A stretch of 64,000 bases of DNA from Microcoleus sp. FACHB-1515 (GTDB lineage: Bacteria; Cyanobacteriota; Cyanobacteriia; Elainellales; Elainellaceae). This document shows positions 15,155 to 25,366 of the stretch, in pieces. The position numbers were made by a program, and so were the translations under genes. The notes beneath the pieces are model-generated. The model saw nothing but the letters and a program-made list of their open reading frames with translations, did no database searches and had not been told where the DNA came from. Within the stretch, counting starts at the first letter, position 1; the number at the start of each line of letters is the position of its first letter. Location of the stretch: NCBI RefSeq assembly GCF_014696105.1, contig NZ_JACJPO010000038.1, positions 186,001-250,000 on the forward strand, written 5' to 3'.

Positions 15155-16118
15155 ATAAAAACCCCACCACTCGCGCCCAAACTCGATCGATCAACTCCGA
15201 ATCATTAGAATCAAACCACTCGATCGAATCATCTGCCCGAAACCAAGTCCGCTGCCGTTTGGCGAATTGGCGCGTGTGAATGGTGGTTAGCTCGATCGCA
15301 TCTTCCAGCGAAATTTTTCCGGCTAAATACTGTTTCATCTCTGCATAGCCCAGCGTATTGAGCAGCGGCAAATCTGCGCCGTATTTGTGGCAAAGTCGAT
15401 CGACCTCTTCAACAAATCCCACTGCAACCATGTTTTTCGTGCGCTGGTGGATGCGATTTTCTAAATCCTCACAGTCCAAGCCAATTTGTAAAATCGGATA
15501 GGTCGGCGGATCTTCGCCCTGCTGCGTCGAGATCGGTTTGCCCGTGACGTAAAAAACTTCGAGTGCCCGCAAGGTTCTGACCTGATCGTTCGCGTGGATC
15601 TTTGCTGCGGCGATCGCGTCCACCTGTTGCAGCATCGCGTAACATTGCGCCTGACCGATCGATTCAAGCTGGAATCGCAACTCAGCCTGCGGCGGCACAC
15701 GCGGTATTTTCAAGCCTCGGACGATCGATCGAATATAGAGACCTGTTCCACCGACAAGAAACAGGGGGAGCGATCCTGACTTCCGAATAATCGATCGCGC
15801 CCGCTCCTGATAATCCGCTACTGTCAGCGTTTCAGTTGGGTCGCAGATATCAATGAGTTCGTGCGGGACAAGCTGGCGTTCTTCAGGCGTGGGTTTTGCC
15901 GTGCCGATGTCAAATTCGCGATACACTTGGCGCGAATCAGCGTTGAGGATGCGCGTCGGCGTGCAAAGACGTTGGGCGATCGCGATCGCCAGAGCCGTTT
16001 TTCCGGTTGCCGTTGCGCCGCAAATGACGATTAGAATAGGAGAAGGATTGAGTAGTACAGATGTATGGAGGGTGAAAGATTCGGTACCGTTCCGGGAGCG
16101 CTTTGCGATCGAATCCAT
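15129..16118 (-). CDS. miaA: tRNA dimethylallyltransferase MiaA
   Basis: A 329-residue enzyme that adds a dimethylallyl group to A37 of tRNAs reading codons that begin with U. Motifs seen: the P-loop GATATGKTA at about residues 34-42, the DSRQVYREFDIGTAKP substrate loop, GGTGLYIRSI, and the C-terminal THTRQFAKRQRTWF typical of the family (here as IHTRQFAKRQRTWFR). The P-loop normally lies within about 10 residues of the start. Here a 27-residue N-terminal extension precedes it, and part of that extension is encoded by an interspersed repeat (16085-16111). No other start codon lies between the repeat and the P-loop. The gene is divergent from gyrB. Confidence 0.93.
   Translation of the reverse strand: MDSIAKRSRNGTESFTLHTSVLLNPSPILIVICGATATGKTALAIAIAQRLCTPTRILNADSRQVYREFDIGTAKPTPEERQLVPHELIDICDPTETLTVADYQERARSIIRKSGSLPLFLVGGTGLYIRSIVRGLKIPRVPPQAELRFQLESIGQAQCYAMLQQVDAIAAAKIHANDQVRTLRALEVFYVTGKPISTQQGEDPPTYPILQIGLDCEDLENRIHQRTKNMVAVGFVEEVDRLCHKYGADLPLLNTLGYAEMKQYLAGKISLEDAIELTTIHTRQFAKRQRTWFRADDSIEWFDSNDSELIDRVWARVVGFLSSRSNSKV
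16085..16111. repeat. Interspersed 27-bp repeat, copy A (inside miaA 5' end)
   Basis: This 27-bp block, with core CCGTTCCGGGAGCGCTT followed by GCGATCG, recurs at 56161-56187 with a single mismatch. Here it is read as residues 3-11 of MiaA. In another frame it would read ALPERYR, which is the frame used in the second copy. Confidence 0.75.
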
Positions 16119-16226
16119 TGGGCGATGAAGTAGACAGGGTTTGAGTAGCGATCCATCCCGGCTGAAAACTGCGGCTGAAATTGGGCAAAAATCGCCTCCA
16201 AGCCAGATGTGCTATAATTTTGATAG

Positions 16227-18218
<1,992 letters not shown>

Positions 18219-18238
18219 TCCAGGCCGTTTTGCCACAG

Positions 18239-18275
18239 CACGGGTTGGGCGTCGATCGCCTGCCCGTGTTTTTTT
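18239..18275 (+). terminator. Intrinsic terminator of gyrB
   Basis: Stem CACGGG/CCCGTG with an inner GGCG/CGCC, followed by seven Ts. It lies 20 nt beyond the gyrB stop. Confidence 0.85.
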
Positions 18276-18281
18276 GTCGCC

Positions 18282-19181
18282 CTATGCTTCCCCATCTAAA
18301 CGCTGCGATCGATTTAGAAAATAGGGAAGTTCTGCATCGCGACGCGGATAGTTTTTGAAGATAAATCGCAGCAAAAACGGAGCGCTCATCGCGATCAGCA
18401 CCAAGCCCACCCACCAGTTTTGCTGAAGCCATGCCAAATCGGTGACGCTGGCGGAATCTTCAGTTTCAGGAGCAAAAAGCGAGACTGCCGCCAGCGCATT
18501 GTTCAAGGCATGACAGACGATCGGGACGGCCAGCGATCGCGTTTTCAGATACAGCAACCCCATCACCAAACCGAAGATCGACAGACCGACAAAGTTGGCG
18601 TGCAAAATGCCAAACACGATCGAAGAAGCAATCAAAGCCGGACGAATTCCCCACTTGGTTGCCCAGCGCTGAAGGATGATGCCGCGAAACAAAAATTCTT
18701 CGGTAATCGGCGCAAATCCCACCAGCACGATCGGTCCCAGAATGGTGTCGAGCAGCGGAAAAGCAGTTTCTGTTGTGCTGCTGCTGTTGATCTGCTCTAA
18801 AAGCGCGTCCACCAGTGAGGGTGCAGCCAGCGACAGCAGATAAAACGACACCAAAAACCAGCCCAGCGACGACAGCAAAACAGCCACCACCAAACCCGTC
18901 AACCTAAGCCAGTTGGCGCGGCGCCACTGTCCAACGACATCTTCAAGCTGCACCTGCAAGCGATCGAACTGCTGCAAGACGAGCAGACACAGCGACACCA
19001 TCAAACCGATGTATATAATCCAAGTCCAAATCGCATCGGTTGGTTCAATTTGCAGCGCACTCGACAAAATTCCCTGTGCAATGCCCAGCAGCAGCGAAAT
19101 CAAAAGCAGCCACAGCACCAAACGCCGCACCTTAAGATGAACAAACGGATTCTCCGCAGGATTGATCTGACCAGAATTCAT
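18282..19181 (-). CDS. CPBP-family intramembrane metalloprotease
   Basis: A 299-residue polytopic membrane protein of the CAAX protease/bacteriocin-processing (Abi) family. The active-site motifs are EEFLFRG, the His in GILHANFVG, and the HALNNALA segment. There are about seven to eight hydrophobic spans. I chose the ATG at 19181 (MNSGQINPAENPFVH), since the frame open further upstream codes for an unlikely His/Arg-rich leader. Its substrate is unknown. It converges on the gyrB terminator and lies upstream-adjacent to the GST gene on the same strand. Confidence 0.85.
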   Translation of the reverse strand: MNSGQINPAENPFVHLKVRRLVLWLLLISLLLGIAQGILSSALQIEPTDAIWTWIIYIGLMVSLCLLVLQQFDRLQVQLEDVVGQWRRANWLRLTGLVVAVLLSSLGWFLVSFYLLSLAAPSLVDALLEQINSSSTTETAFPLLDTILGPIVLVGFAPITEEFLFRGIILQRWATKWGIRPALIASSIVFGILHANFVGLSIFGLVMGLLYLKTRSLAVPIVCHALNNALAAVSLFAPETEDSASVTDLAWLQQNWWVGLVLIAMSAPFLLRFIFKNYPRRDAELPYFLNRSQRLDGEA

Positions 19182-19304
19182 CAGTTTGTGGTGATGAGAA
19201 ATTGTCCTTACTTTAACTCGATCGCACCACATGCCTACAGCCGTTTGTCGGGGCAGGATATCTCGCGTTTCGACAGGGCGATTCATCCTGACCGCTGAAA
19301 ATCG

Positions 19305-19976
19305 CTAATCCGAATTGCGATCGCGAAAAGCGTCTTGATCTGTGTCTATCACTTCGGTTTCCGCTGCTGCCGCTGCAAGCCACTCCTGCATGGCCGGAAG
19401 CTGCCAGAGCGCATCAACGTAAGCTTGTGCAATAGGCGGCAGCGGCACGGCATAGGTGACAAAGCGCGTCGCAACCGGAGCATACATGGCATCGGCGATC
19501 GAAAAACTGCTAAACAAAAAGTCACCTGTGCCGCCAAAATTCTGCCGACAGGTTTGCCACAGATTGCAGATGCGATCGATATCGCGCTGAACGGCAGGAG
19601 TTGCAGTCTGGGGACGACGGGCGCGACAGTCCACAGGCATTTGCGATCGCAAGCTGCTAAAGCCCGAATGCATTTCAGCACTGACCGCACGCGCAACCGC
19701 ACGGGCCGCCGCCTCCGCAGGCCAAAGGTGGCGATCGGGTGCAAGTTCAGCAATGTATTCGCAAATTGCCAGCGATTCCCACAAAGTTAAACCGTCATGT
19801 TGCAGGGCAGGCACGCGACCAGAAGGCGAATATGCCGAAATCTGCTCGGTCGTGTCTGGCAGATCGAGCGGAATGCGAACTTCTTCAAACTCCAAACCAG
19901 ACTGCTTGAGGACGAGCCAAGGCCGCAGCGACCAGGATGAATAATTTTTATTGCCAATGATGAGGATGAGAGCCAT
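19305..19976 (-). CDS. Glutathione S-transferase family protein
   Basis: A 223-residue cytosolic GST. The thioredoxin-like N-terminal domain shows the Ser-containing active-site region NKNYSSWSLRPWL, then the cis-Pro segment SGRVPALQHDG and LWESLAICEYIAE, which place glutathione. The C-terminal helical domain includes FSIADAMYAPVATRF, the conserved helix-6 N-cap motif. It resembles the single-domain GSTs common in cyanobacteria and proteobacteria. The substrate is unknown. It is on the same strand as the CPBP gene but separated by about 120 nt. Confidence 0.87.
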   Translation of the reverse strand: MALILIIGNKNYSSWSLRPWLVLKQSGLEFEEVRIPLDLPDTTEQISAYSPSGRVPALQHDGLTLWESLAICEYIAELAPDRHLWPAEAAARAVARAVSAEMHSGFSSLRSQMPVDCRARRPQTATPAVQRDIDRICNLWQTCRQNFGGTGDFLFSSFSIADAMYAPVATRFVTYAVPLPPIAQAYVDALWQLPAMQEWLAAAAAETEVIDTDQDAFRDRNSD

Positions 19977-20151
19977 CGATCGAGGGATGAAGCGGGAACA
20001 AAATAATCCGAATGATCGACTAAGAAGCGATCGCCCTATCCTAGCAAAAAGAAATTGCTAGATATTCATTAATTCATCAACCCTCGCAAGAGTGATTGAT
20101 CAGAAATTGTCTAGAATAAGTTTCGATGCGACGGTTGGCAATTTGAACACC

Positions 20152-21828
20152 ATGCGGAAAACATACCAACGATCGCTAGCAGCGGTGGCGATCGCTTCCC
20201 TCTGCTGGGGCAGTGCGACTCAGTTAATGCCGCAGAGGGCAATGGCGCAGTCGGCTCCGCAGCCGATCGACGATCCGGTGATTGATGTCGGCGTGGTGCA
20301 GCGATTTGGCGCTGAGCCAACTCAAACACTGACGATTCAGCCGCCCGCTGGTCAAAACATGACCTTGAAGTTTGAAACGAGCGGACGCGAACAAACGATT
20401 ACAACTGCCAATCCGGTCGAGTTTGAAATTGGCATGTTGGCGTTGCCGCAGCCGCAGTCGATCGAGCGGGTCGTGCTCAGTTCGCACCGCAGCTTTGAAA
20501 GCGCCGAATACAGTGCGAACCGCTGGCGAGAAAGAGGTGTCGAGGTCGAAATCGCGCAGCCGCGCGGCTGGCAGGTGTGGGCAAAGCGCGACACCTACAG
20601 TACGCCCCTGCTCAGACGCCTGCTGCTGCAAAACTTGCAGGCGAACGGCTCACGCACTGCCATCATCGATTCGCAAACCGTCACGGCCATTCCCAAAGCG
20701 GCCTTTGTTTTGAATGGCTTTCGCTATCAGCGCGATCGCGTCGAAATCACGATTCCCAGCCAGCGCTTATTTGTGACGCGCGATCAAGAGCGCAATCGCC
20801 GTTTGTATGCAGGCAGTCTGCGGCTTCAGCCCAACGCCTACGGAACCTACACGCTGGTCAATCCTGTGCCGATCGAAGCGTATCTGCGCGGCGTCGTTCC
20901 GCACGAAATTGGCACGGGTGCGCCGCAGCCTGCGATCGAAGCGCAGGCAATTTTGGCTCGCACCTATGCTTTGCGGAATCTGCGGCGATTTGCGATCGAT
21001 GGCTATCAGCTTTGTGCGGATACGCAGTGTCAGGTGTATGAGGGCATTGGCGGTGCGGCTCCGAATACCGATCGCGCCATTGCCAGCACACGCGGCTTGG
21101 TGCTGACCCACAATAATGAACTGGTCGATGCACTTTATTCCTCGACCACAGGCGGCATCACTGCGCCGTTTAGCGATGTGTGGAACGGCGCGGATCGCCC
21201 GTATCTGCAAGCCGTTGTGGATTCACCGCAGCCGATTTGGGATCTTGCCCGCTTCCCCTTGTCGGACGAAAATAACTTCCGGCAGTTCATTGCTCGATCG
21301 CCAGATGGCTTCAACGAAAACGGCTGGGCGCAATTCCGCTGGCGACGCGAAACCACCTTGGCAGAAATCGCTGCCGGACTGCGACAGTATTTGCAAAACA
21401 CGCAGCAGCCTTTGGCAAATTTGACGCAGGTGCGAGAACTGCGGATTCTGGAGCGATCGCCTGCTGGACGAGTGCAGCGAATCGCGATCGCCACTGACGT
21501 AGGCACAGTGGAACTGCAAAAAGACGAAATTCTGCGGGCGCTGTTTCCACCGACTAGCACGCTGTTTTACCTCGATCCGGTTTATGAGCCGCTTCCAGCA
21601 AACGCGCCGACTCCTGCTCCCGATGCGCCACCCCCGCAACGAACACTGAAAGGCTATGCCTTTGTGGGCGGAGGTTTAGGACACGGAGTAGGCATGAGTC
21701 AGGCGGGGTCTTACCATCTGGGCGAAATTGGCTGGACGAACGCCCAAATTCTCAATTTCTACTATCCAGGAACGCAACTTCAGCGGCTCAACACTGCGAT
21801 CGTATTTTGGCCGGAAGGCGAATCATAA
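20152..21828 (+). CDS. SpoIID/LytB-domain exported protein
   Basis: A 558-residue protein with a signal peptide (MRKTYQRSLAAVAIASLCWG, cleavage likely after AMA). The SpoIID-type core has YLRGVVPHEIGTGAPQPAIEAQA, ILARTYALRN, YSSTTGG and the C-terminal GGLGHGVGMSQAGSYHLGE, which carry the conserved Glu and His/Gly motifs. In Bacillus, SpoIID cleaves glycan strands of peptidoglycan. The cyanobacterial homologs are probably lytic transglycosylases acting on the wall. I used the ATG at 20152, where the signal peptide begins, rather than an in-frame start 60 nt earlier. Confidence 0.88.
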   Translation: MRKTYQRSLAAVAIASLCWGSATQLMPQRAMAQSAPQPIDDPVIDVGVVQRFGAEPTQTLTIQPPAGQNMTLKFETSGREQTITTANPVEFEIGMLALPQPQSIERVVLSSHRSFESAEYSANRWRERGVEVEIAQPRGWQVWAKRDTYSTPLLRRLLLQNLQANGSRTAIIDSQTVTAIPKAAFVLNGFRYQRDRVEITIPSQRLFVTRDQERNRRLYAGSLRLQPNAYGTYTLVNPVPIEAYLRGVVPHEIGTGAPQPAIEAQAILARTYALRNLRRFAIDGYQLCADTQCQVYEGIGGAAPNTDRAIASTRGLVLTHNNELVDALYSSTTGGITAPFSDVWNGADRPYLQAVVDSPQPIWDLARFPLSDENNFRQFIARSPDGFNENGWAQFRWRRETTLAEIAAGLRQYLQNTQQPLANLTQVRELRILERSPAGRVQRIAIATDVGTVELQKDEILRALFPPTSTLFYLDPVYEPLPANAPTPAPDAPPPQRTLKGYAFVGGGLGHGVGMSQAGSYHLGEIGWTNAQILNFYYPGTQLQRLNTAIVFWPEGES

Positions 21829-21836
21829 AAGTATCA

Positions 21837-21882
21837 GTTGAAGCGCACTCGATTGGTTAATGCGCTCAACTCTTCGCTTTTT
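21837..21882 (+). terminator. Probable terminator of the SpoIID-like gene
   Basis: Arms AGCGCA/TGCGCT extended by GTTG/CAAC with one bulged A, followed after seven bases by TTTTT. It begins nine bases after the stop codon. The spacing to the T run is longer than ideal. Confidence 0.45.
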
Positions 21883-22380
21883 GGATCCAATAAAAGTATA
21901 AATTGAAATAGAGTTCGATCGAGCATTTGCGTAAAAGCTCGCACTTATCTCTGCGAATTTCATTGGAGTAAAAGCAATTGTTTAAAAAGTTGGTGAGCAG
22001 TGAAATCTGCCTCATCGACTTTAATCGTTTCAATTTCTCAAGTGTTGTTCGGTCTCAAAACTCAAATCCAATCTTTACTGAATGAGTGAGAAGTTAAATC
22101 GGTATCCGAAAGTTGGCCTGACGTAGAATCTACGGGACATCAACCGTCAGCTTTATGGGGTCGAAGCGATCGAAGCGGCGACGAGTTTCCAAAACGCGAT
22201 CGAAGCGTGAACTAAATTTACAAATGGATTTTTGCGAATGAATGGAATATTTTGACGCAGTTTAGGCATAATCGACCTTATATTTCTGGAGATTTTATTT
22301 CGAGAAATAAGCTGCGGACGACGGGTGCTCGGTTTGCAGCTCGCCAAGCTGTGATTTTCCGGTGTTTGAGAGAGTAAATT
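21883..22380. other. Intergenic region without a recognised gene
   Basis: About 500 nt, AT-richer than its surroundings. An imperfect direct repeat (AAAAGTATCAGTTGAA near 21827 and AAAAGTATAAATTGAA near 21892) straddles the terminator. A 64-codon minus-strand frame at 22153-22347 has no ribosome site and is unconvincing. The far end should hold the promoter of the RTX-protein gene. No RNA gene was seen. Confidence 0.35.
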
Positions 22381-25203
22381 ATGTCATCTTCCTTTGTTTT
22401 CGTTGATCAGGCGATCGACCAGTATCAGTTTCTCGCGAACGGCATTGACCCGACTGCAACGGTCGTCGTTCTCGATTCGCAACAGGACGGCGTTGCCCAA
22501 ATCAGCGCAGTTCTCGCTGCCCAAGCGTCGATCGAGGCGGTTCATCTCTTTTCACACGGCGCACCCGGCACGCTTCAGCTTGGCGCAACGACCCTCACCC
22601 TCGACTCACTCGCCGCCTACGACCTCGCACCTTGGCAGCAAGCCCTGCGCCACGCCAACCTGCTCATCTACGGCTGTCGCGTTGCCTCAGGCGCGGTGGG
22701 CGATCGCTTCTTGCAGGAATTACATCAGCGCACCGGAGCAAACATTGCCGCAACTGTCACGCCAACGGGAAGTGCAGCGCAGGGCGGCGATTGGAATTTG
22801 GAGTGGCGCATCGGGGCGATCGAACCCGTGCCCATTCTGCATCCGGACGTGATGGCGCAGTATGATTCAACGCTGGAATTTGTGATTCCAAATTTGCTGT
22901 TTGCCCCAGCCACGACAGACGAAGGCAACGTTGCACAACCTTCACAATTGCGCGTGGTTGACTTAGAAACGGGAGATTCCCAAATCATTGCACCGCTCGC
23001 GTTTCAAACGTTTGCCCTGGCTCGGCAAGCTGGAACAGGCCGCCTCTACTACGTGGAAACTGGGGAAAACGGTCGGGTTGCCTATTACGATACGAGAACC
23101 GGACAAAACGTGACGCTGCTGAACCGCACAGGCGTCTTTGACGATGCCGGAGCAGGAGCGCCACCGTCCCAGTTTGTCAAGCTGGCGCAGCAGGCGGGCA
23201 GCGGCATCATCTACGCGATGAACAGTTCGACGCCGAATTTGTTCTCGATCGCGGTTGAAGGAGACACTGCCGGAATTGCAACAAATCTGGGGGCAATCAC
23301 CCTAGCCAACGGTGATCCGCTGCCGTTTGGTGGCGGTGATATTGCTTTTGACCCCGAAAATCCAAACCGTTTGTTTGTGACGGTGACGCGGCCTGACAGC
23401 AGTACCAATGTTTTTCAACTCTACACGGTTGATGTTAGTGCTCCAGGTCTGCCTGCAACCTTTGTGGGCGATGTACGCTTGCCAAATGGAATTGTTCTCA
23501 GTGATGCCGGATCGGGGTCGCTTGCGTTTGGGCAAGATGGCTTTCTCTACCTCACATCAGATATCGGTGAAATAACGGCTAGTAGTCGTTTGTTTCAAGT
23601 TGATCCGGACACTGGAATCGTTGTCGATGCCGATCGCGTTCGTCCGATCGCTCGTCTGAATGACTTTGCCACGCTGCCGACTGTCACGCCGCAAGTTGAC
23701 TTGGTGCTGACCAAAACAGACGGGCTAGACTCGATTCAACCAGGCGAAGAAATTGTCTACACCATCACCGTCACCAACACATCTCCCACTGGCAGTTTGG
23801 CAGACATTCGCCTCACCGATTTCATCACCGGAGTCAACGGTGTCACCTGGTCAGGTGTATTTACAGGTGGAATTCCTGGTGATCTCAACAGCTTCTTCCC
23901 TGGCGCAGAAATTGGTACGGGCGACATCGACGTGCGATTTAACCTGGCAGCGCAGGCCACGCTGACCTACACGGTGCGCGGCACGGTTGACCCCGATGCG
24001 CTGATTGGCACCACGCTCGAAAATACGGCTCAAGTGATTGTTCCACCGGGTGTGATTGATCCCAATCCAGAGGACAACACTGATAGCGACCAAACAGATA
24101 TTGGTTGCGTTCGCGGCATCAATCGGCGCGGCAGAAACAATCGCGATAACCGCTTGCTGGGCGACAACGACATCAACCGCTTGACCGGAGGTGGTCGCAG
24201 AGATGTCCTGCGCGGCTTTGGCTGTCCCGATACGCTAATTGGCAATCGCGGGCGCGACCTGCTGCGCGGCGGCAACGCCAGAGACAACCTGCAAGGCAAC
24301 CAGAACAACGATCGACTCAATGGCGGTGAAGGACGCGATCGACTCAATGGCGGTTTGGGCAACGACACCCTGCTGGGCAGCATTGGCAACGATTCGCTGC
24401 GCGGTGGCAGCGGGCGCGATCGCCTGTTGGGTGGAGCCGGAGCCGATCGCATGGTGGGCAACAACGGCGATGACGTGATGCGCGGCAACCGCGAAAACGA
24501 CGTGATGTTCGGGCGGCTTGACAACGATCGGCTCAACGGCAATCGCGGCAACGACAGGCTGCGCGGCAATTTAGGACGCGATCGCTTGGGCGGCGGTGCA
24601 GGCAGCGACCTGGTAGAGGGCGGGCGCGGCAATGATGTTCTGTTTGGCGGCAATGGCAACGACAGGCTGAATGGCGACTTAGGCCTGGATGTGCTTGTGG
24701 CGGGTAATGGCGATGACAGCTTGCTGGGGCGGGCACAAGCCGATCGCCTGTTTGGTGGAGCCGGACGCGATCAGATCATTGCGGGTGGCGGTGCAGACCG
24801 CGTGGAAGGCGGCGCGCAAGCGGATGTGCTCAACGGCGGATTGGGCATCGATCGCATCATTGGCGGTGGCGGTGCAGACCGACTAATTGGTGGACGACGC
24901 ACCGATGCGCTCAGAGGAGGTGGCGGACGCGATCGCTTTGAATATCGCAATACGGATGAAGGCGGCGATCGCGTTTTGGACTTTGCTAGTGCAGCCGACC
25001 AAATTGATTTAAGCCGCATCTTTGCCCGCAGCGGCTACGGTGGCGAGCGTCCGTTCCGTCAATATGTCCGCCTTCAGCAGTCCGGCTCAGACACGCTCGT
25101 TTTGCTCGATGTGAATGGCGATCGCAGCAGCGGCTTCGAGACCTTCATCACGCTGGCTGGCGTCAACCGCAGCAGCATGTCGGCTCGCAACTTCATCGTC
25201 TAG
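22381..25203 (+). CDS. Large DUF4347 / DUF11 / RTX-repeat protein, probably secreted
   Basis: A 940-residue mosaic. Residues 5-160 are a DUF4347 domain (VHLFSHGAPGTLQLG, LLIYGCRVASG, FLQELHQRTGANIAAT). Residues 165-435 look like a beta-propeller-type domain. Residues 440-575 are a DUF11 domain (YTITVTNTSPTGSLADIRLTD, ENTAQV). Residues 590-875 hold about thirty RTX-like nonapeptides (GGLGNDTLLG, GGAGADRM), and the protein ends with DRVLDFASAADQIDLS. There is no Sec signal. RTX proteins leave by type I secretion through a C-terminal signal and fold on binding calcium. Many repeats carry Arg or Asn where Asp is usual, so calcium binding may be uneven. No secretion ABC gene is adjacent. Confidence 0.85.
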   Translation: MSSSFVFVDQAIDQYQFLANGIDPTATVVVLDSQQDGVAQISAVLAAQASIEAVHLFSHGAPGTLQLGATTLTLDSLAAYDLAPWQQALRHANLLIYGCRVASGAVGDRFLQELHQRTGANIAATVTPTGSAAQGGDWNLEWRIGAIEPVPILHPDVMAQYDSTLEFVIPNLLFAPATTDEGNVAQPSQLRVVDLETGDSQIIAPLAFQTFALARQAGTGRLYYVETGENGRVAYYDTRTGQNVTLLNRTGVFDDAGAGAPPSQFVKLAQQAGSGIIYAMNSSTPNLFSIAVEGDTAGIATNLGAITLANGDPLPFGGGDIAFDPENPNRLFVTVTRPDSSTNVFQLYTVDVSAPGLPATFVGDVRLPNGIVLSDAGSGSLAFGQDGFLYLTSDIGEITASSRLFQVDPDTGIVVDADRVRPIARLNDFATLPTVTPQVDLVLTKTDGLDSIQPGEEIVYTITVTNTSPTGSLADIRLTDFITGVNGVTWSGVFTGGIPGDLNSFFPGAEIGTGDIDVRFNLAAQATLTYTVRGTVDPDALIGTTLENTAQVIVPPGVIDPNPEDNTDSDQTDIGCVRGINRRGRNNRDNRLLGDNDINRLTGGGRRDVLRGFGCPDTLIGNRGRDLLRGGNARDNLQGNQNNDRLNGGEGRDRLNGGLGNDTLLGSIGNDSLRGGSGRDRLLGGAGADRMVGNNGDDVMRGNRENDVMFGRLDNDRLNGNRGNDRLRGNLGRDRLGGGAGSDLVEGGRGNDVLFGGNGNDRLNGDLGLDVLVAGNGDDSLLGRAQADRLFGGAGRDQIIAGGGADRVEGGAQADVLNGGLGIDRIIGGGGADRLIGGRRTDALRGGGGRDRFEYRNTDEGGDRVLDFASAADQIDLSRIFARSGYGGERPFRQYVRLQQSGSDTLVLLDVNGDRSSGFETFITLAGVNRSSMSARNFIV

Positions 25204-25366
25204 CTTGGTGGAAAAGGGGGCGGGTCAAGCCGCCGCGATCGTGTCGCAATCCGCTTGTCTACCGTCATAATGGACAGGCTGATTGTGACCAAAATCGATC
25301 GACGGCGATCGACAGAAGTTCATCGCTCACACTCGATCCCCGACAGCCCCATCACCTGCTCGCCGC

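Noticed and set aside
22153-22347. 64-codon minus-strand open frame in the gap before the RTX gene
   Set aside because: There is no ribosome site, no recognisable sequence, and its composition fits intergenic DNA.
24120-24920. Repeat array with about 27-bp periodicity, resembling a CRISPR or minisatellite
   Set aside because: It is the coding sequence of RTX nonapeptides (9 codons = 27 bp). Units are divergent and keep the reading frame, with no spacer pattern.
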